A stretch of DNA of 35,395 nt from DTU064 sp045588245 (GCA_045588245.1 JAZNDW010000034.1:1-35395); one strand, 5' to 3'; positions 24,692 to 32,155 are shown, counted from the stretch's first letter. A program made the numbers and translations. Notes: generated by a model not told the origin, from the sequence alone.

Positions 24692-24720
24692 ATTATATCA
24701 GCATCGTATACCGTTGTCAA
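24692..24720 (-). promoter_or_regulatory. Consensus promoter of the aro operon
   Basis: On the minus strand a perfect TTGACA (24715-24720), a 17-bp spacer and a perfect TATAAT (24692-24697). The transcript should start near 24685, giving a leader of about 250 nt before aroF. No other promoter of comparable quality is seen within the eight-gene operon. Confidence 0.92.
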
Positions 24721-24784
24721 GTGCTTGTAAAGGGTGAATTTTATTTTTTTTGACATTTTGGCGGCGGGAAAGCCGATTTGTTAA

Positions 24785-24820
24785 AAACAAAAAGCTCATC
24801 GCAGCTTTGCGATGAGCTTT
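24785..24820 (-). terminator. Terminator after the CAT-anticodon tRNA
   Basis: Ten-pair stem GCTCATCGCA (24794-24803) / TGCGATGAGC (24808-24817); on the minus strand TTTTTGTTTTT follows. Confidence 0.85.
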
Positions 24821-24822
24821 TA

Positions 24823-24896
24823 TGGGCCTTCGGGGACTCGAACCCAGGACCGACCGGTTATGAGCCGGTAGCTCTAACCAACTGAGCTAAAGGCCC
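24823..24896 (-). tRNA. tRNA with CAT anticodon (tRNA-Ile2 or elongator tRNA-Met)
   Basis: Read on the minus strand: acceptor GGGCCTT / AAGGCCC, D arm GCTC...GAGC, anticodon stem ACCGG/CCGGT with loop CTCATAA, discriminator A, no encoded CCA. CAT may be elongator Met or, after lysidine modification, Ile for AUA codons; sequence by eye does not settle it. The T stem CTGGG/CCCCG contains one U-C mismatch (tRNA positions about 50 and 64), which is unusual. Confidence 0.9.
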
Positions 24897-24917
24897 GTCT
24901 TTTTTTGACGCTTAAAT

Positions 24918-24946
24918 AGTATAATACATTTGTATGCGCTTGTCAA
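24918..24946 (-). promoter_or_regulatory. Promoter for the CAT-anticodon tRNA
   Basis: TTGACA (24941-24946), a 17-bp spacer and TATACT (24918-24923) on the minus strand, about 22 bp before the tRNA 5' end. Confidence 0.88.
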
Positions 24947-24961
24947 GAAGAAAATTATTAT

Positions 24962-24983
24962 TTTTGCCGACGTGTCGGCAAAA
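24962..24983. repeat. Perfect 10-bp inverted repeat upstream of the S1-domain gene
   Basis: TTTTGCCGAC-GT-GTCGGCAAAA is a 22-bp near-continuous palindrome. A two-base loop is too tight for a good RNA hairpin (it would open to four or more), so a protein-binding operator is at least as likely as a terminator. The S1 gene begins 74 bp downstream, and no good promoter boxes are visible between them. Confidence 0.7.
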
Positions 24984-25056
24984 GAACGGTGGTATAGCAA
25001 AGAGCCTTCATGCATAAAATGGTGCTGTAAGTTCGTCACAAAGGAAAGGAACAAGC

Positions 25057-26010
25057 ATGAACACAAACGAGTATTATCTTCCCGAGGGCTACAGGCTCGC
25101 CACAGCGGAAAACAGAGCGTACACCTCGTCGCTATCAGGGCTTGAACGCGCCATGCTGACGGGAGCTGTCTGCGAGGCGCCCGCCGTCATGTGCGAGAGC
25201 CTTGATTATTCGCTCCGCGTCGATCTTGGGAGCGTCGTTGGGATCATACGCCGTGAGGAAGCGGCGCTGACGGAGGCGGGGGAGGACGTAAAAAATATCG
25301 CCGTATTAACGAGAGTCGGTCGCGCCGTTGCTTTTACGGTGCAGTATATCGACAAAAACGTTTCGCCGCCTATAGCGTACCTGTCACGGCGCGAAGCGCA
25401 GGCGAGGTGCATGAGGGAATACGTAGCGTCGCTTTGCCCCGGAGATATCATCCCCGCAAAGGTGACGCACCTTGAACGCTTCGGCGCATTTGTCGATATC
25501 GGATGCGGCCTGATCTCGCTATTGCCCGTCGACGCGATCTCGGTATCGCGCATATCGCATCCGAAGGAACGGCTGTCGGTTTCCGCACGTATACACGTCA
25601 TCATCAAAAACATCGATCTCAAAAGCGGACGCATCAACGTCACTCACCGCGAGCTCTGCGGCACGTGGGAGGAGAATGCGGCGCGCTTTTCGCCGGGACA
25701 GACGGTGGCGGGCATCGTCCGATCGATCGAAAGCTACGGAGTTTTCGTTGAGCTTGCGCCAAATCTGACGGGGCTTGCCGAGCCGCATGCTGATGTCCGC
25801 ATTGACGAAAGCGCCGCAGTTTACATAAAAAGCATCACTCCCGAGCGGATGAAGATAAAGCTCGCCATTGTCGGCGCATACCGCGGCGAGCTCTTGCGTG
25901 ACGTAACACCGCCGAAGTATTTCATAAATCCGCACCGCACATCCCATATAGATTATTGGCGGTATTCGCCTGCGTGTTGCGACCGCATCGTAGAGTCCGT
26001 ATTCGCATAG
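25057..26010 (+). CDS. S1-domain RNA-binding protein (short ribosomal protein S1-like)
   Basis: A 317-residue protein with two clear S1 domains, about 128-200 (PAKVTHLERFGAFVDIG ... KSGRINVTHREL) and about 214-275 (AGIVRSIESYGVFVELAPNL). A degenerate S1-like N-terminal region covers about 30-115 (CESLDYSLRVDLGSVVGII). Such three-repeat S1-like proteins occur in Clostridia and may act in mRNA binding on the ribosome or in RNA turnover; full-length S1 has four to six repeats, so equivalence is not assured. AAAGGAACAAGC precedes the ATG. It is a single gene followed by a bidirectional terminator. A 22-bp palindrome lies 74 bp upstream and could be its operator. Confidence 0.85.
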   Translation: MNTNEYYLPEGYRLATAENRAYTSSLSGLERAMLTGAVCEAPAVMCESLDYSLRVDLGSVVGIIRREEAALTEAGEDVKNIAVLTRVGRAVAFTVQYIDKNVSPPIAYLSRREAQARCMREYVASLCPGDIIPAKVTHLERFGAFVDIGCGLISLLPVDAISVSRISHPKERLSVSARIHVIIKNIDLKSGRINVTHRELCGTWEENAARFSPGQTVAGIVRSIESYGVFVELAPNLTGLAEPHADVRIDESAAVYIKSITPERMKIKLAIVGAYRGELLRDVTPPKYFINPHRTSHIDYWRYSPACCDRIVESVFA

Positions 26011-26041
26011 AAGCGGATACATTAACGTACATTCTGCATAT

Positions 26042-26074
26042 AAAAAACGCACGCCGTGTAGGCGTGCGTTTTTT
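26042..26074. terminator. Bidirectional terminator between the S1-like gene and metH
   Basis: A 14-bp perfect stem, AAAAAACGCACGCC (26042-26055) / GGCGTGCGTTTTTT (26061-26074), gives a GC core with T runs on both strands. Confidence 0.92.
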
Positions 26075-26081
26075 AGTATTC

Positions 26082-28436
26082 TTATTTTCCGAAAACGTCG
26101 TTAGCATAGCGAACGGATGCCGTTGCTTCGGGAGCATAGAAGTCGGCACCGATCATGTCTGCCAGACTTTGCGTCAAAACGGCACCGCCAACCATGATCC
26201 GACAGTAAGGCGCCGCGTCGCGGACGGCGGCGATCGTGTCGCGCATAGCGGGGACCGTCGTTGTCATCAGTGCGGACAGACCGAGCAGGGGAGCACCCGT
26301 GCGCACGACCTCGTCTACGACGACCTCAATGGGAACGTCGCGTCCGAGATCGCGTACGTCATAGCCGTAATTTTCAAGCAGTGCGCGGACGATGTTTTTG
26401 CCAATATCGTGAACGTCTCCGCGGACTGTCGCAAGAACGACGGTGTCGCGCGATTCTGTGACTGAGCCGAGCTTTGACTTAACGACGTCAAACGCGGCTG
26501 TCGCCGCTTCCGCGCCTGCAAGAAGCTGAGGCAGAAAGATGCGGTTTTTGTCGTATTCGTCGCCAAGCAGCGTAAGGCCCGGGATAATGTGCCCGTTTAT
26601 GATGTCAAGCGGCTGCTCCGTTGCGGAAAGCTCTTCGGCGATTCGCGCCGCATCGGCGCGGCGTCCGCCGAGAATGGCGGCAGGCATCGTCAGCGACGTC
26701 GACGCTTTTGTGCTGTCATTTTTTGCGCTTGTGGCGGCATAGGTGCGGCTGTAACCGATGCCGCCGCGGTCGATGCCGCATAAGAGCATATAGGCGCGGA
26801 GCGCGCCCATCATCTGCGTGCTTTCGGGATTGATTATCGCCGAGGAAAGTCCGCGTGATAAAGCTAAGGAAAAAAAAGCGGCGTTTACGGTGTCACGCAT
26901 GGGAAGACCGAACGAAATATTTGAAACACCGAGCACGGTGTGAACGCCAAGCTCGCGGCGGCAACGCTCAACACAGGTGAGCGTCACATCGGCGGCACCG
27001 TCAACGGTGGCGGCCGCCATCGTGAGTGCGTCGATGATGATGTCGTGCTTTCCAATGCCGTATTCGGCTGCAACGGAAACGATGCGCTCAGCGATCGCCA
27101 TTCTGCCGTCAACGGTGTCGGGGATGCCGTTTTCGTCCAGGAGCAGACCGATAACGGCACCGCCGTACTTTTTAACGAGAGGGAAGACGGTATGCATCGA
27201 CTCAAGCTTGCCGTTTACGGAATTGATAAGCGGCTTGCCGTTATAAATACGGAGCGCTGATTCCATGGCAACGGGATCGGACGAGTCAACGGAGAGGGGA
27301 AGATTGACGGCGGCTTGTATTTTTTCAACAGCCGACGTCAGTGTTACACATTCGTCTATATCGGGAAGACCGCAGTTGACGTCAAGCACGTCAGCTCCTG
27401 CGTCAAGCTCCGAATATGCCATGCCGAGCAGATACTCAAAGTCGGAATTTCGCAGCGCCGCTTTGAGATTTGGCTTGCCTGACGGATTTATGCGTTCGCC
27501 TATAACAATGGGACGCTCGCCCCATGTTACAGTTACGGAGCCCGAAGCCACGCGGGTTTCGGGCTTATTCTCAACGGACGCAAGCGAAAGCGAGCCACAG
27601 ACCTCACGGATTCGCTTTATGTATTCAAAAGACGTGCCGCAGCAGCCGCCAACGACGGCGGCACAGCCGCGGATTATATCGGCAACAGCATCGGCGAAAT
27701 CGTCAGGCGAGATGTGATAATGAACGCCGTCGCCGTCAACGTCGGGTAGTCCCGCGTTCGGCGTGATAATGACGGGCACGGTGGCGCATTCAACAAATTC
27801 CGGCAGTATTTCCGCCATCGTTTCGGGGCCGAGTCCGCAGTTGAGACCGATCGCGGATACGCCGAGCCCTTCAAGGACGGTGACGACGGTCTTCGCATCC
27901 GCGCCCGATAGGGTGCGGTGAGTCTTGTCCATCGTTACCGTAACGAAAATCGGAAGCGAGCACACCTCCTTTGCTGCGATGACGGCGGCTTTGACCTCAT
28001 ATAAGTCGGACATCGTTTCGATCATGACGCAGTCGCAGTACGGTGCGCCTGCAGCGATGACCTCGGAATAAATACTGACGGCTTCTTCAAAGCCGAGCTG
28101 CCCTGATGGCTTCATCAGAAGCCCCGTCGGACCGACGTCAAATGCAACGAATCCGTAGCCGAAATCAGTGACGGCGGCACGTGCAAGTTTTGCACCCGCC
28201 TCTGCGATCTCGATGGCATTATCGTGTTTAAGACGGCTCGTGACGAAGGTATTCGTGTTGATTACGTCGGCTCCCGCACGAAGATATTCGGAGTGAACAC
28301 CGTAAATATCGTCGGGACGCGTTATATTCCATGTGTCTGAAAGCTCACCCGGTAAAAGTCCCTTTGATTGCAGGACAGTGCCCATAGCCCCGTCAAAGAT
28401 CAGCGGCTTTTTTCCGAGTATATCGGTAAGTTTCAT
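26082..28436 (-). CDS. metH: Cobalamin-dependent methionine synthase, short form without activation domain
   Basis: The 784-residue protein has three MetH modules. The homocysteine-binding barrel (1-285) has zinc cysteines C200 (LNCG) and C265-C266 (GGCCGT). The methyltetrahydrofolate-binding barrel spans about 310-570 (GERINPSG, LDVNCGLPD, SVDSSDP). The B12 cap and binding domains span about 590-784, with GDVHDIGKN placing the cobalt ligand at H676. It moves the methyl group from methyl-THF through cobalamin to homocysteine. E. coli MetH has about 1230 residues; here the SAM-binding reactivation domain is absent, as in several Clostridia and Thermotoga, so reactivation needs a separate protein. 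GGAG lies 10 nt before the ATG. It follows metF by 19 bp. Confidence 0.96.
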   Translation of the reverse strand: MKLTDILGKKPLIFDGAMGTVLQSKGLLPGELSDTWNITRPDDIYGVHSEYLRAGADVINTNTFVTSRLKHDNAIEIAEAGAKLARAAVTDFGYGFVAFDVGPTGLLMKPSGQLGFEEAVSIYSEVIAAGAPYCDCVMIETMSDLYEVKAAVIAAKEVCSLPIFVTVTMDKTHRTLSGADAKTVVTVLEGLGVSAIGLNCGLGPETMAEILPEFVECATVPVIITPNAGLPDVDGDGVHYHISPDDFADAVADIIRGCAAVVGGCCGTSFEYIKRIREVCGSLSLASVENKPETRVASGSVTVTWGERPIVIGERINPSGKPNLKAALRNSDFEYLLGMAYSELDAGADVLDVNCGLPDIDECVTLTSAVEKIQAAVNLPLSVDSSDPVAMESALRIYNGKPLINSVNGKLESMHTVFPLVKKYGGAVIGLLLDENGIPDTVDGRMAIAERIVSVAAEYGIGKHDIIIDALTMAAATVDGAADVTLTCVERCRRELGVHTVLGVSNISFGLPMRDTVNAAFFSLALSRGLSSAIINPESTQMMGALRAYMLLCGIDRGGIGYSRTYAATSAKNDSTKASTSLTMPAAILGGRRADAARIAEELSATEQPLDIINGHIIPGLTLLGDEYDKNRIFLPQLLAGAEAATAAFDVVKSKLGSVTESRDTVVLATVRGDVHDIGKNIVRALLENYGYDVRDLGRDVPIEVVVDEVVRTGAPLLGLSALMTTTVPAMRDTIAAVRDAAPYCRIMVGGAVLTQSLADMIGADFYAPEATASVRYANDVFGK

Positions 28437-28455
28437 TTTTTATTACTCCGTATGC

Positions 28456-29316
28456 TCAATGATTGAAAATGTCGGAAAGATTTTGCATGATTGCCTCGGC
28501 AACCTCAGGCTTGTTCATCGTATAAATGTGAATGTGCGAGGTCCCGTTTGCGATAAGATCGATTATCTGTTCTGTGGCAAACGCGATACCTGCCTGCTTC
28601 ATTGCGGCAGGATCGTCACCGAAGCGGTCTGCGATCGCACGGAAGCGTGGCGGCAACGCTGTCCCCGAAAGCTCCGCGGAGCGCAGCACCTGCCGTGCAT
28701 TTGTGACGGGCATGATCCCCGCAACGACGGGGATCTTTACGTTTGCTTTCAGCATACGGTAGCGGAAAGCATAGTAAATGTTATTGTCGAAGAACATCTG
28801 CGTCGTCAGAAAATCGGCGCCGTCTTCTTCTTTTTTCTTAAGATAGTCAATATCGCTGTTATACGAGGGGGATTCGGGGTGGCTGTCGGGGTAGCAGGCA
28901 CCGCCGATGCAGAAGTCACCGCTCGATTTTATGTATGCCATAAGGTCGTTCGCATGAGCGAAATCCGTTTTGACGGACGAGCCGTCCGTCGGCAGATCGC
29001 CGCGTAGCGCAAGCACGTTGTCGATCTTTTTTTCGCGCAGACGGGCGAGCGTATAGTCAACATGCGCTTTGTCGGCGGAATAACAGGTAAGATGCGCAAG
29101 CGAGGGTATGCCGGCTTCTTCAACTGCGGCGGAAACGTCGACGGTGTAGTCGATGGTGGAGCCGGTGCGGCACGTGACCGACATAAACGACGGCGACAGC
29201 GCCGTCATCCGACGTACGACCTCTTTCGTTTCGTCAAGACTTTGCCACGCCTTAGGCGGGAATATTTCAAGGGAAACGGTAACTTTACCTGAATTGAGAA
29301 TTTCTTTTATTTTCAT
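28456..29316 (-). CDS. metF: Methylenetetrahydrofolate reductase
   Basis: The 286-residue flavoprotein begins MKIKEILNSGKVTVSLEIFPPKAW, with the family motif SLEIFPPK. It contains FMSVTCRTGS, HLTCYSADK, NVLALRGDLPTDG, IGGACYPDSHPES and DFLTTQMFFDN. It reduces 5,10-methylene-THF to 5-methyl-THF, the methyl donor used by the adjacent MetH. The frame opens 42 codons farther upstream, but that part would overlap the 3' end of the glycosylase gene and has no homology; AAAGGA lies about 12 nt before the chosen ATG. It is 31 bp after the glycosylase gene and 19 bp before metH. No SAM riboswitch or T-box is seen in these short gaps. Confidence 0.95.
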   Translation of the reverse strand: MKIKEILNSGKVTVSLEIFPPKAWQSLDETKEVVRRMTALSPSFMSVTCRTGSTIDYTVDVSAAVEEAGIPSLAHLTCYSADKAHVDYTLARLREKKIDNVLALRGDLPTDGSSVKTDFAHANDLMAYIKSSGDFCIGGACYPDSHPESPSYNSDIDYLKKKEEDGADFLTTQMFFDNNIYYAFRYRMLKANVKIPVVAGIMPVTNARQVLRSAELSGTALPPRFRAIADRFGDDPAAMKQAGIAFATEQIIDLIANGTSHIHIYTMNKPEVAEAIMQNLSDIFNH

Positions 29317-29347
29317 ATCATTTATATTCCTTTCGCAGTCGTTATAC

Positions 29348-29854
29348 CTATTTGACGGTGTATCTCCAGAGGCGCTTTCTGTCCGCTTCGTCGGCGTAAT
29401 CGATACCGATGCGCGGAGCGGTGACGAGCGCGGGCGACGCACCGTCGTCTTCGCACCAGATAATGTCGGAATCCGTCAGGGAAACCTTGTTATGCAGGCG
29501 TGTGATGCCCAAAAGCTTCGTAAGCTTGCCGGGACCGTCAGCTCCGTCAACGCCTCGGATGAGAACGCCTTCGGGGTGCCCCTCCTCGCCCGTTATGATG
29601 TTAAAAAGGTTGTGTATGCCATAGCACAGGTAGACGTAAGCGACGCCGCCCTTCATATAAAGCGTTTCGGTTCGAGGCGTTTTGCCACGATGTGCGTGGC
29701 ACGCCGTGTCCTCTTCGCCGAAATAGCATTCGGTTTCGGTGATGCGTGCCTTTTTGACCGTGCCGTCGGGGGAACGCGCGCAGAGTATTTTTCCGCACAG
29801 GGCAGGGGCTGCCTTTGTTGCGGGCATACTGTAAAAATCTGATGTCAGCTTCAT
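29348..29854 (-). CDS. 3-methyladenine DNA glycosylase (AAG/MPG family)
   Basis: A 168-residue AAG-type glycosylase, slightly short (family about 180-220). ITETECYFGEEDTACHA carries the catalytic Glu (E42) and the intercalating aromatic Y44. TPRTETLYMKGGVAYVYLCYGIHNLFNIIT and the LIRG(V) block, then GPGKLTKLLGI, complete the family signature. It removes alkylated purines from DNA to start base excision repair. The ribosome site is poor (GGATG-like bases). The promoter at 29893 precedes it, and metF follows 31 bp later, so a repair gene heads the methionine unit; functional linkage is unproven. Confidence 0.94.
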   Translation of the reverse strand: MKLTSDFYSMPATKAAPALCGKILCARSPDGTVKKARITETECYFGEEDTACHAHRGKTPRTETLYMKGGVAYVYLCYGIHNLFNIITGEEGHPEGVLIRGVDGADGPGKLTKLLGITRLHNKVSLTDSDIIWCEDDGASPALVTAPRIGIDYADEADRKRLWRYTVK

Positions 29855-29892
29855 TATATCATCATATCATCCGGTTGGTTCTTTATGCTGTC

Positions 29893-29921
29893 ATTATACC
29901 ATAGCTTTCTGCAAAAATGAA
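29893..29921 (-). promoter_or_regulatory. Extended -10 promoter for the glycosylase/metF/metH unit
   Basis: On the minus strand TATAAT (29893-29898) is preceded by TGG, an extended -10. The -35 is weak (TTCATT or TTTCAT). Between here and 30021 nothing else is recognisable. Confidence 0.55.
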
Positions 29922-30021
29922 ATATTTTAATAAAACAGATGCAAAATATTTTGAGAAAAGTGCAAAAAGAGCGTAAGCGAGAAGAAAATGCGCCGAAAAT
30001 GCATTAAAAATGACAATATCA

Positions 30022-30050
30022 TTGACAACGATAATAAAATGGTGTATATT
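30022..30050 (+). promoter_or_regulatory. Promoter of the first tandem lipoprotein gene
   Basis: TTGACA (30022-30027), a 17-bp spacer and TATATT (30045-30050), about 45 bp before the start codon. Confidence 0.85.
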
Positions 30051-30095
30051 AACATCTGTAATAAAATTATTCTTTCACGATAAGGAGAAAAGAAA

Positions 30096-30947
30096 ATGAA
30101 AAAGTTACTTGCTATTCTTCTTGCTATCGCTTGTATGTTCTCCATGCTCGTTCTCACCGCTTGCGGCGAAGATGAGCCCAAAGAGACCGAAGGCGCAGGC
30201 ACAGGCACAGAAGCAGGCTCCGAGACCGAAGCTGAGTCCGAAACAGAAGCTGAGTCCGAAACAGAAGCTGAATCCGAAACAGAAGACAGCGGCTCTGATG
30301 CAGTAGGTCCCAACTACTACCCCTATGAAAGAGAAGACGGCATCGTTCCCGGTTCCGTTGACTACGAATGGGGCGCACCCACAGAAGACGCTGAGTTCTT
30401 CGTAATCGACATTGACCACGTTATCCACGACGGTAAGGGCACATGGTCCAACACCGTAGGCTGCACAGCTGAATACGTCTTCGACAATGACGTTGCAACG
30501 TTCTATGACTGCGACGAAAAATGCGAATCCGCTAACAGCGATGCTATGAATGTTGGTATCGTTCTCGAAAATCAGAACTGGGACGGCATCACCGACGGCA
30601 CAGGTACCGGTTACGTTGGCGCATGGATCGAAGAAGGCGTTGTTCTTACACAGATCCGTTACATCCCTCGCTCCGGCTGGACATCCCGTATCCTCGGCTG
30701 CAAATTCCAGGCATCCGTTGACGGTCAGGAATGGGTAGACCTCGCTACCGTTGAATCCCTCGAATGGGAAGGCGGCGACTACGAAATGATCGACATCGAC
30801 GACGACACTGTTTACTACTATGTTCGTTTCCTCTCCCGCGACCTTGCAACATTCAACGAAATCGTTGACGCAGCAAGCACAGATTACTATGCATACTGCA
30901 ACATCGCTGAGATGGAAATCTGGGGCACACCCGGTAACGCTCAGTAA
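30096..30947 (+). CDS. Lipoprotein with acidic repeat linker and discoidin-like C-terminal domain (copy 1)
   Basis: A 283-residue protein. The signal peptide MKKLLAILLAIACMFSMLVL ends in lipobox LTAC (Cys 23), so it should be lipid-anchored outside the cell. Residues about 25-70 are an acidic linker with three ETEAES repeats. The rest (about 90-283) is a beta-rich domain with features of the F5/8 type C (discoidin, CBM32-like) fold: a bound-calcium-like start (FDNDVATFYDCDEK), QIRYIPRSGW, FQASVDGQEWVDL, YYYVRFLSRD and closing strand NIAEMEIWG. Such domains bind sugars or surfaces; no catalytic domain is present. Codon use is strongly biased toward C-ending codons, suggesting high expression. 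AAGGAG lies 9 nt before the ATG. A close paralogue follows at 31181. Confidence 0.85.
   Translation: MKKLLAILLAIACMFSMLVLTACGEDEPKETEGAGTGTEAGSETEAESETEAESETEAESETEDSGSDAVGPNYYPYEREDGIVPGSVDYEWGAPTEDAEFFVIDIDHVIHDGKGTWSNTVGCTAEYVFDNDVATFYDCDEKCESANSDAMNVGIVLENQNWDGITDGTGTGYVGAWIEEGVVLTQIRYIPRSGWTSRILGCKFQASVDGQEWVDLATVESLEWEGGDYEMIDIDDDTVYYYVRFLSRDLATFNEIVDAASTDYYAYCNIAEMEIWGTPGNAQ
30222..30284 (+). repeat. 18-bp tandem repeat encoding ETEAES (copy 1 gene)
   Basis: Three 18-bp units starting at 30222, 30240 and 30258, of type GARACMGAAGCTGARTCC, plus a half unit to 30284. The units differ only at third positions. The same number of units occurs in the second lipoprotein gene. Confidence 0.9.
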
Positions 30948-30968
30948 GTGATTGTTATACTGAAAAAC

Positions 30969-31014
30969 AAATGGGGCACTTTCCGCATCGGAAAGTGCCC
31001 CATTTATATTTTTG
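30969..31014 (+). terminator. Terminator after lipoprotein copy 1
   Basis: A long GC-rich stem, AAATGGGGCACTTTCC (30969-30984) / GGAAAGTGCCCCATTT (30990-31005), with a five-base loop is followed by ATATTTTTG. Confidence 0.92.
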
Positions 31015-31090
31015 TTAATCGGAACGTTTTGAATTTGCCAACGATATGACGGCGGAATTCGATGATAGTTAACTTTTTTTGAAATTGTCC

Positions 31091-31119
31091 TTGCAAAATT
31101 TGAGGCAGAGGTATATAAT
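31091..31119 (+). promoter_or_regulatory. Promoter of the second tandem lipoprotein gene
   Basis: TTGCAA (31091-31096), a 17-bp spacer and TATAAT (31114-31119). Its sequence differs from the copy 1 promoter, so the two genes can be regulated separately. Confidence 0.82.
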
Positions 31120-31180
31120 AATTGTGTAGCGCAAAATAAAATGACATATTTTGCGAAAAAAATTTCGAGGAGAAAAGAAA

Positions 31181-32032
31181 ATGAAAAAGTTACTTGCTAT
31201 TCTTCTTGCTATCGCTTGCATGTTCTCCATGCTCGTTCTGTCCGCTTGCGGCGAAGATGAGCCCAAAGAGACCGAAGGTGCAGGCACAGGCACAGAAGCA
31301 GGCTCCGAGACAGAAGCTGAATCCGAAACCGAAGCTGAGTCCGAAACGGAAGCTGAATCCGAAACAGAAGGCAGCGGTTCTGATGTTGCAGAACCCAACT
31401 ACTACCCCTATGAAAGAGAAGACGGAATCGTTCCCGGTTCCATTGACTACGAATGGGGCGCACCCAGAGAAGATTCTCAGTTCTTTGTAATCGATGCTGA
31501 CCACGTTATCCACGACGGTAAGGGCACATGGAACAACCAGACATCCACCCTTCCCACAATGGCGTTCGACAACGATTATGAAACATGCTACGACTGCGAC
31601 GAGCAGCGCGGCTATGAAAACACCGAAGACATGAACGTTGGTATCGTTCTTGAAAACCAGAACTGGAACGAAACCGAAGAGATCATGACCGGTTACGTTG
31701 GCGCATGGATCGAAGAGGGCGTTGTTCTCCATCAGATCCGCTTCTTCCCGAGAACTGCTAACATCGGCCGTGAGATCGGTTGCTCCTTCCAGGCATCCGT
31801 TGACGGTCAGGAATGGGTAACTCTCGTTACCATCGAATCCCTTGAATGGGCAGGCGGCGATTATGAGTTCTACGATATCGACGATGATACCGTATACCAC
31901 TATGTTCGTTACCTCTCCCGCGACCTCGCAGCTTACCAGCAGTACGTTGACGATACCGCTACTACAGGCTACGAAGGCTACTGCAACATCGCAGAAATGG
32001 AAATCTGGGGTATCCCCGGCAACGCTCAGTAA
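31181..32032 (+). CDS. Lipoprotein with acidic repeat linker and discoidin-like C-terminal domain (copy 2)
   Basis: A 283-residue paralogue of the gene at 30096, the same length. The signal peptide differs at one residue (LSAC lipobox, Cys 23), the ETEAES linker has the same repeat count, and the next ~45 residues (YYPYEREDGIVPGS, HVIHDGKGTW) are nearly identical. It then diverges in the putative ligand loops (NNQTSTLPTMAFDNDYETCYD; FFPRTANIGREIG) before reconverging on FQASVDGQEWV, VRYLSRDLA and NIAEMEIWGIPGNAQ. It should be a surface protein. The start at 31181 has GAGGAG upstream; the frame opens 10 codons earlier but without a signal sequence. This pattern, a constant anchor with variable loops, suggests duplication followed by change of binding specificity; that is inference. 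Confidence 0.85.
   Translation: MKKLLAILLAIACMFSMLVLSACGEDEPKETEGAGTGTEAGSETEAESETEAESETEAESETEGSGSDVAEPNYYPYEREDGIVPGSIDYEWGAPREDSQFFVIDADHVIHDGKGTWNNQTSTLPTMAFDNDYETCYDCDEQRGYENTEDMNVGIVLENQNWNETEEIMTGYVGAWIEEGVVLHQIRFFPRTANIGREIGCSFQASVDGQEWVTLVTIESLEWAGGDYEFYDIDDDTVYHYVRYLSRDLAAYQQYVDDTATTGYEGYCNIAEMEIWGIPGNAQ
31307..31369 (+). repeat. 18-bp tandem repeat encoding ETEAES (copy 2 gene)
   Basis: Three 18-bp units at 31307, 31325 and 31343 plus a half unit to 31369, aligned with the repeat in copy 1 but with different silent changes. Confidence 0.9.
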
Positions 32033-32065
32033 TTATATTACATACTGACAACAAAAAAATAGCTG

Positions 32066-32096
32066 AAAGCGACCTGCAGTATTGCAGGTCGCTTTT
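32066..32096 (+). terminator. Terminator after lipoprotein copy 2
   Basis: Stem AAAGCGACCTGCA (32066-32078) / TGCAGGTCGCTTT (32083-32095), GTAT loop, then TTTTGTT. Confidence 0.9.
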
Positions 32097-32121
32097 GTTA
32101 TGCCGAGATGAAAATATTCAG

Positions 32122-32154
32122 AAAAAAGGAGATGCTTTCGCATCTCCTTTTTTT
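32122..32154 (-). terminator. Terminator after tRNA-Pro
   Basis: Stem GGAGATGC (32128-32135) / GCATCTCC (32140-32147) flanked by A6 (32122-32127) and T7 (32148-32154), so T runs exist on both strands. On the minus strand it lies directly after tRNA-Pro. Confidence 0.88.
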
Positions 32155-32155
32155 A

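Noticed and set aside
29317..29442. 42-codon N-terminal extension of metF
   Set aside because: It overlaps the 3' end of the glycosylase gene, has no homology to the family, and a ribosome site precedes the ATG at 29316.
30222..31369. CRISPR-like repeats
   Set aside because: The only short tandem repeats are in-frame 18-bp coding units without spacers; no CRISPR array or cas gene is visible anywhere in the window.
29927..31900. Ser/Val/Pro-repeat frames and a 236-codon frame on the minus strand over the tandem lipoproteins
   Set aside because: The repeats simply mirror the ETEAES coding repeats; signal peptides, ribosome sites and promoters all support the plus strand.
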